A stretch of 64,000 nt of DNA from JAYZDK01 sp964604165 (GTDB lineage Bacteria; Myxococcota_A; UBA796; CAJQPC01): positions 1-64,000 of the forward strand of contig CAZRYF010000019.1 of the NCBI GenBank assembly GCA_964604165.1, given 5' to 3'. Below the pieces are notes generated by a model that had not been told where the DNA came from, made no database searches, and saw nothing but the letters and a program-made list of their open reading frames with translations. Position numbers and translations under genes: made by a program. Below are positions 59,345-64,000 of the stretch, in pieces (the first letter of the stretch is position 1; the number at the start of each line of letters is the position of its first letter).

Positions 59345-60913
59345 TCAGGAGACCAGGTAGCGCCGGTAGGTGTTCGCGGTGAGGAGCTGACGCTCCAACC
59401 GAAGCACCATGTCCGCCGCCTCGTTGACCTCTCCCTCGTAGCGATCGCAAAGCAGTGACAATTCCTGGTCCCAGTCCAATGGCTCGACGGGGTCGTCGTG
59501 CTGGAGGCGGCTGAAGACCAGGTGCACGGCGGCCGCGAGGCAGCCGGGATGACCGACGATTTCGGACTCACGAAGCAAGGCCACCGCCGCTGCGGTCTCG
59601 TCCAGGCGAAAGCTGGTGTCCAACATGCCGGCCACAAGCTCCTGCTCCGCCATGGAGAGGTCGCCATAGCGTTGGATGGCGATGGAGTGGGTGCCAGAGA
59701 GCACATCCCAGATTGGACCGAAGAGTTCATCGCCCTGGCCGATTCCCAGCACATCAAGACGCTGAATCTCCCATTTTTCTCCGCAGCCCACGAGGTGGAT
59801 GCGGGTTCGTGTGAGCACCTGGCCTGACCGGGTACGCCCGACAAGAAGAGCCTGAGCCCGCTTTTTGGATTGGGTCTCCACGCCCACATCCAGGCGGTAC
59901 ACGCCGTGGCGAAGACCGAGAACCCACTGAATCATCTGGGTGCCAAACAGCTCAAGCAACACGGAAGCCATGGAACCGGGCTGCATCAAACCCTTAAGGG
60001 TCGTGCAGTCCCCTTCCACAAGGGAACGGGCCAGGTGGTCCAAAAGTGTGCGGGCCTGCAAATCCCCCACCACAAAGCCCAGGCCGTCCTTGGAGACCGG
60101 AAAGAGTCGTTCCTCCACGAGGTGGCCCAGAAGGAGCCATTCCTCCGAGGGATCGCTCTCCTTCAAGCGGCAGATGGCGCCTGCCACGAGTGTGCGGCAG
60201 TCATCCAGGTCGCGGGCCTCCACGTGGTCCGGGTGGCGGTGCTGAAGAACACCTTCGATCCAGCGCTCTCCACTGACAGGCCAGACGCTGACGTTCTCCA
60301 CCCCTTCTCCAAGCGTCAGGGAAAAGAGGGTGTAGTGCCCGGGGTACTCCCGGAAGATCATGATGAGAGAGTCATCCACAAGAAATCCCTTGTGGAATGC
60401 ATGGGACTCACGGTTGAGCACAAAGGGTGCCTCAGGGGTCTCCTCCATCTGTGAAATCAATCGCCCCAACGGTGCCTGCAGACTGTCCGCAGGGGCAACC
60501 TCGTGCATCGCCGCCAGGAGCTCGCCCGCACCCTTGATTCGCGCCAGGGCGACGATCTGCGCGGAGAGCACCGGGAGGGGCGTCCAAATGGAAGCGGCGA
60601 AAAACAGCTTCTCCGATGCGGTGCCACAGCATTCATAGGCCTTCAAGAGGGCGCGTCCCGCCTTGCGGTAGGGGTCGGCCGGCAACCCGAGCGCACGGCG
60701 AGTGGCGGAGACGCTCTTTGGGTGTGCCTCCCGCTCGGCCTCAAGGACGGCCTCCACCATCTCCGGCCACTCCTTGAAGTTGGCAAGAAGCGCATCGGAC
60801 GGGGCACCGCCGCTTCCAAGCGTGCCGCGAACCGCCATGCGGGTACGAAGCCTGGGGTCCGGACCCAAAATGGTCCGCTCAAGGCCGCGATTCAAGGTAG
60901 AGGAATCAGACAT
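59345..60913 (-). CDS. Large protein of unknown function
   Basis: A 522-residue soluble protein, divergent from recJ by 46 bp. ATG 60913 is preferred; the longer frame to 61090 enters recJ's leader. Composition is typical of the genome. The N-terminal 150 residues are helical (NFKEWPEMVEAVLEAEREAH), residues ~200-330 alpha/beta (LIMIFREYPGHYTLFSLTLG), and the end is helical (AAAVHLVFSRLQHDDPVEP). No signal peptide, membrane helix or named motif is visible. It follows feoB convergently. A regulatory or repair role next to recJ is possible but unsupported. Confidence 0.6.
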   Translation of the reverse strand: MSDSSTLNRGLERTILGPDPRLRTRMAVRGTLGSGGAPSDALLANFKEWPEMVEAVLEAEREAHPKSVSATRRALGLPADPYRKAGRALLKAYECCGTASEKLFFAASIWTPLPVLSAQIVALARIKGAGELLAAMHEVAPADSLQAPLGRLISQMEETPEAPFVLNRESHAFHKGFLVDDSLIMIFREYPGHYTLFSLTLGEGVENVSVWPVSGERWIEGVLQHRHPDHVEARDLDDCRTLVAGAICRLKESDPSEEWLLLGHLVEERLFPVSKDGLGFVVGDLQARTLLDHLARSLVEGDCTTLKGLMQPGSMASVLLELFGTQMIQWVLGLRHGVYRLDVGVETQSKKRAQALLVGRTRSGQVLTRTRIHLVGCGEKWEIQRLDVLGIGQGDELFGPIWDVLSGTHSIAIQRYGDLSMAEQELVAGMLDTSFRLDETAAAVALLRESEIVGHPGCLAAAVHLVFSRLQHDDPVEPLDWDQELSLLCDRYEGEVNEAADMVLRLERQLLTANTYRRYLVS

Positions 60914-60959
60914 GTGCCGAATCCCGATTCGGCCGTGCCCGTCCCAACCTGAGAAGAAA

Positions 60960-62669
60960 ATGACTCTTTCCCTCTCCGGCACTCGCTGGGTCCTCAAAAA
61001 AGCAGACCCTGGCTTGGTGGCCACCTTGTCCACAGAACTGCAGGTCTCCCCCAGCGTGGCCCGCTGTCTCGCAGTGCGAGGGGTCACCACCCCGGAGCAG
61101 GGCCGCCTCCTGCTCCACCCAAGCTCCGCGGCCTTTCACGACCCCTTCTCCATGCACGGCATGGCAGCGGCCGTCGGGCGATTGCAGCAAGCGGTGGCGG
61201 ACAACGAGTCCATCCGGGCCGTGACCGACTACGACGTGGACGGCACCACCTCCTCGCTGATCCTGCAGGGCGTGCTGCGTATTCTGGGGGCAAAGCGCCT
61301 CTCCTACCACATCCCGGATCGCATGGACGAGGGCTACGGGTTCTCGGTGCGCGCGGCAGAGAAGGCTGCAGCGGATGGGGTGACTCTCCTTCTCACCGCA
61401 GACATCGGGGTCAAGGATCACGCCTCGGTCACCCGGGCAAAAGAGCTGGGAGTCGACGTCATTGTCTGCGACCACCACCTCCCCCCCGATGCAGACGTCC
61501 CCCAGGATGCATCGGTCGTGCTGTGCCCCCCCCAGCGGAGCTGCAGCTACCCCAACCCACACCTGGCCGCGTGCGGCGTGTCCTTCAAGCTCGCCCAGGC
61601 CCTCCTGGCCGACCACCCCAAGCGCGATGCCATTCTCCGGTCGCTCTTGAAGCTCGTGGCCATCGGGACTGTGGCCGACGTGGTGGACCTGCGCACCCCG
61701 GAGAACCGGGCGATCGTCTCTCTCGGTCTGGACTCCCTGAACCAGGGCCCCCACAAGCCGGGTCTCGCTGCCTTGATGCTGGCGAGCGGGCTCACCCCGG
61801 GAGAGGTGACAAGCACCGACTTGGGCTTCCGCATCGGCCCCCGCATCAACGCAGCCGGACGCATGGCCTCTGCCACAGCGGTGGTCGAGCTTCTCTCCAC
61901 CGGCGACCCCGGGCGGGCGCAGTCTCTGGCCCGGGACCTGGAGCGAATGAACCTGGAGCGCCGCCGGGTGCAGGACCAGATCCAGACCCAGGCCATGGCG
62001 CAGGTGGAGGACCCCGCTCCCCCGGTGATCCTGGTCCACGGCTCGGAGCAGTCCGGTTGGCACCGGGGCGTCACCGGCATCGTGGCTGCCCGCATTCGGG
62101 ATCGGTTTCACCGGCCCTGCGCCGTGGTTGCGGTCCATGGCGAGGAGGCTGTGGCGTCGGTTCGGTCCACCCCCGAGGTCCACGCGGTCCACATGCTGGA
62201 CGCCGCCTCAGACCTGCTGCTGCGCCACGGGGGCCACCCGGCTGCAGCCGGCTTCTCCGTGCGGACCGAGCACATCGAGGCCCTTGCCGAGCGCCTTGGC
62301 GCAGCGGCCCTGGAGCAGACCGGCGGCACGATCCCCACGCCCTCGCGTTCTGCGGACCTCCACCTGGATCCCTCCCAGGTCGACCGTGGCCTGCTGGATT
62401 CCCTCGCGGGCCTCGCCCCCCACGGCAAGGGCAACCCCTCCCCGCGAATCTGGATCACCCCCACCCAGGTGCAGGACGTGCGGGTGCTCAAGGAGAAGCA
62501 CCTGAAGCTTCGGGTGGCGGGCCTGGATGTGCTCTGGTGGGGAGCCGCCGAGCACGCGGACCTCATGCGCTCCCGACCGCAGGTGGAGCTTCTCGGCGCG
62601 TTGAGCCTCAACAAGTGGCGTGGGCGAGAGACCCTGCAGATGACCTTGGACGATGTGCGGCTTGGATAG
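60960..62669 (+). CDS. recJ: Single-stranded-DNA exonuclease RecJ
   Basis: A 569-residue DHH-family 5'-3' ssDNA exonuclease. Catalytic motifs are DYDVDG (90-95), TADIG (146-150) and DHH (171-173), followed by SFKLAQALL and GFRIGPRINAAGRM, with a C-terminal DHHA1 region containing GVTGIVAARI and LRHGGHPAAAGFSV. ATG 60960 is used, chosen as the first ATG before the conserved VARCLAVRGV region, though the family's N-terminus is variable; ATG 60912 is possible. It functions in RecFOR recombination, base excision and mismatch repair. Divergent from the unknown gene at 60913. Confidence 0.92.
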   Translation: MTLSLSGTRWVLKKADPGLVATLSTELQVSPSVARCLAVRGVTTPEQGRLLLHPSSAAFHDPFSMHGMAAAVGRLQQAVADNESIRAVTDYDVDGTTSSLILQGVLRILGAKRLSYHIPDRMDEGYGFSVRAAEKAAADGVTLLLTADIGVKDHASVTRAKELGVDVIVCDHHLPPDADVPQDASVVLCPPQRSCSYPNPHLAACGVSFKLAQALLADHPKRDAILRSLLKLVAIGTVADVVDLRTPENRAIVSLGLDSLNQGPHKPGLAALMLASGLTPGEVTSTDLGFRIGPRINAAGRMASATAVVELLSTGDPGRAQSLARDLERMNLERRRVQDQIQTQAMAQVEDPAPPVILVHGSEQSGWHRGVTGIVAARIRDRFHRPCAVVAVHGEEAVASVRSTPEVHAVHMLDAASDLLLRHGGHPAAAGFSVRTEHIEALAERLGAAALEQTGGTIPTPSRSADLHLDPSQVDRGLLDSLAGLAPHGKGNPSPRIWITPTQVQDVRVLKEKHLKLRVAGLDVLWWGAAEHADLMRSRPQVELLGALSLNKWRGRETLQMTLDDVRLG

Positions 62670-62766
62670 GAATCCGCTGGAGGGATCGCGCGTTAACCCC
62701 TCTCCATTCCACCCACGCCCGCGGCATCCATCCGACTCGGCTGCGCCCCAACCCCAGGAGTCCCCC

Positions 62767-63411
62767 ATGCTCGCCACAATTCTGCTCCTCTCCTGCAACC
62801 AGGCAACGGCCCCCGATGCCCAAGAGGCCCCCGTGGATGCGGTGACGGCCCCAGCGGACAAGCCCCACGGCCACGGGGATCACAGCGACGCTGGCGAGAT
62901 ATGGACCTGCCCCATGCACCCGGAGATCACCAGCACCGGCCCGGGCACCTGCTCCGAGTGCAACATGGCCCTCGTAAAGAGCGAAAAGAAGGAAAAGGGC
63001 GAGGGACACATGGCCCGCATGGAGCGCGTGCGAGGGGCACTGCAGGTGACCCTGGGAGAGCGCTACCAAGGGCCGGTTCCGGGTCTCGATGCTGCCGATG
63101 CTGTGGCGGGCGCCACTCTCTACCAGCGCAGCTGCGAGACCTGCCACGGCGTGAAAGGAGAGGGGGACGGCACGCTCGCCGCTGGGCTCCCCATGCAGCC
63201 AGCGAACCTGGCAGACCCCTCACACGCCCGGTACTACTCGGATGCTGGACGCATGGAGATCATCCGAAACGGCATCGAAGGCACTCCCATGGTGGGTTTC
63301 TCGAGCCAACTTGGCGAGAAGCAGCTGCTCGACCTCTACGCTTTCGTGGCCGGCCTGCGGGGAGACGAGCCCAAGGCCGCACCCCACGACCACAGCGCCC
63401 ACGGCCACTGA
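62767..63411 (+). CDS. Lipoprotein with heavy-metal-binding domain and cytochrome c domain
   Basis: A 214-residue lipoprotein: MLATILLLSC gives Cys10. Residues ~45-68 (EIWTCPMHPEITSTGPGTC and SECNMAL) match the heavy-metal-binding domain found in copper efflux and P-type ATPase proteins. Residues ~110-205 form a monohaem cytochrome c with CETCH (123-127) and distal-type Met in TPMVGF. His-rich tails (KPHGHGDHSD, HDHSAHGH) could bind Cu or Zn. It fits an electron-transfer or copper-chaperone role in the periplasm. ATG 62767 begins the signal peptide. Confidence 0.83.
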   Translation: MLATILLLSCNQATAPDAQEAPVDAVTAPADKPHGHGDHSDAGEIWTCPMHPEITSTGPGTCSECNMALVKSEKKEKGEGHMARMERVRGALQVTLGERYQGPVPGLDAADAVAGATLYQRSCETCHGVKGEGDGTLAAGLPMQPANLADPSHARYYSDAGRMEIIRNGIEGTPMVGFSSQLGEKQLLDLYAFVAGLRGDEPKAAPHDHSAHGH

Positions 63412-63422
63412 TCCGTCCGGGC

Positions 63423-64000
63423 CTACCGCTTCTCCAATCTCGCCGGAAGGCCCTCCAACGTCACCTTCTCGATCCCCTCTGGGACGGGAAGGGAAAACGA
63501 GACCGGTGAAGACTCCAACACCTGCCAGCTGCTGTAGGTCAGGGTCATCGTCATTCCCGTGGAAGCAACCTCCAGAAGGCTCTGGCTGGGAAGGGCCGCG
63601 CCGCCTGCGCTCTCACCCGGTGTGTGGGAGAGGCGCACCCACGCGGACTCGTCCTCATCCCGAAACACCGCGCGGGTCACCATCTGGCTGCCTGCATCAA
63701 TCTCCAGCGCCACGCTGGTGCCAGAGGGTCCCTCTACCTGGTAGGCCAGCCCAGACTCGGTGCGGGACTCGAACACCACAGGCGCATCGAGCATCGGTAG
63801 CTGGCCCACAAGGAGCGCCCCCAGCTCCGAGAGTCCCGCCACGCCCCCGCTGGCCTCCCGAATGCGATCGTCTCCAGAAGCCTCCCCGGCCCAGATCTTC
63901 TCTCGGGGAATCAAGAGCGCCAACGACTGCCCATCGGAAGCACAGGTCATGACCCGTGGACCGAAGGTGCTGGCGATTTCCGTGTAGAACGCCCCCTCCG
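63423..64000 (-). CDS. Lipoprotein-sorting-like (DUF4292/LolB-type) protein, partial
   Basis: Open reading continues to the window edge on the minus strand, so the N-terminus is missing. The visible ~190 residues are antiparallel beta-rich with ALLIPREKIWAGEAS and VFESRTESGLAYQVEGP, then ending EGIEKVTLEGLPARLEKR. The layout recalls outer-membrane lipoprotein-sorting/DUF4292-like half-barrels. No catalytic residue. It is convergent with the HMBD/cytochrome gene, 11 bp apart. Confidence 0.6.
   Translation of the reverse strand, partial: EGAFYTEIASTFGPRVMTCASDGQSLALLIPREKIWAGEASGDDRIREASGGVAGLSELGALLVGQLPMLDAPVVFESRTESGLAYQVEGPSGTSVALEIDAGSQMVTRAVFRDEDESAWVRLSHTPGESAGGAALPSQSLLEVASTGMTMTLTYSSWQVLESSPVSFSLPVPEGIEKVTLEGLPARLEKR

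Noticed and set aside
1..64000. CRISPR array or rRNA genes
   Set aside because: No regularly spaced direct repeats of 24-40 bp and no rRNA-like sequence were seen; the only structural RNA found is tRNA-Leu.

Overview
The window is mostly GC-rich, densely packed DNA, apparently from a metagenome-assembled or draft genome: there is a 23-N gap at 48946-48968 and a probable homopolymer frameshift near 9770. Many short secreted lipoproteins have a lipobox followed by a Asp/Thr/Ser/Gly-rich linker. There are also multihaem cytochrome c, FG-GAP/ASPIC and beta-propeller proteins, a Cys/Gly-rich C-terminal membrane anchor resembling MYXO-CTERM, a eukaryote-type glutamine synthetase II, and a sigma-54-type promoter. 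Together these suggest a Gram-negative of the Myxococcota or a related former deltaproteobacterial lineage. This is inference; no rRNA gene is present to test it. Layout. 1-3.7 kb: the start of a possible radical SAM gene, then an AT-richer lipoprotein gene bounded by a perfect 20-bp inverted repeat, then a GT2 glycosyltransferase. 3.7-11.6 kb: endonuclease I, MiaE, a second glycosyltransferase, an orphan DNA methyltransferase, an M23 peptidase with C-terminal anchor, a phytase-like propeller lipoprotein and a frameshifted FG-GAP/ASPIC lipoprotein. 11.6-21.6 kb: a cation-chloride-cotransporter-like permease, propeller and cytochrome lipoproteins, a CrtI-like oxidoreductase, a TMTC-like membrane/TPR protein, an octahaem cytochrome, and three tandem pentapeptide-repeat proteins that look like a local triplication. 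21.6-23.2 kb: a sulfotransferase remnant beside a heavily decayed IS3-family element. 23.2-30 kb: a minus-strand operon (propeller lipoprotein, TldD, TldE, a secreted protein, a 34-codon ORF) and a phosphotransferase. 30-45.7 kb: a secreted protein-arginine deiminase with all four catalytic residues coupled to a HEAT-repeat protein, then Pal, a methyltransferase, GSII, Pgi, FKBP, a COG0523 GTPase with an unusual C-terminal domain, two flippase-like membrane proteins, an SDR, a THUMP methyltransferase, a sterol-desaturase-like enzyme and lipoproteins. 45.7-52.6 kb: an anchor-D/PKD lipoprotein, a translationally coupled three-gene unknown module in AT-richer DNA, SlyX and ThiC on either side of the gap (ThiC preceded by a TPP riboswitch), a rhodanese, a coupled three-lipoprotein operon and tRNA-Leu(CAG) with a terminator. 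52.6-64 kb: a three-gene envelope operon behind a sigma-54-like promoter, a 163-bp MITE-like element, Fur-box-preceded feoAB, an unknown protein divergent from RecJ, a haem/heavy-metal lipoprotein, and a partial lipoprotein-like gene at the edge. Three things stand out. First, a complete bacterial PAD. Second, genes whose stop and start codons overlap (GTGA, ATGA, TGATG, TTGA), which makes many operons confidently readable. Third, several dispersed palindromic or inverted-repeat elements without a transposase, at 53-164, 2825-2845, 33947-34024 and 56718-56880.
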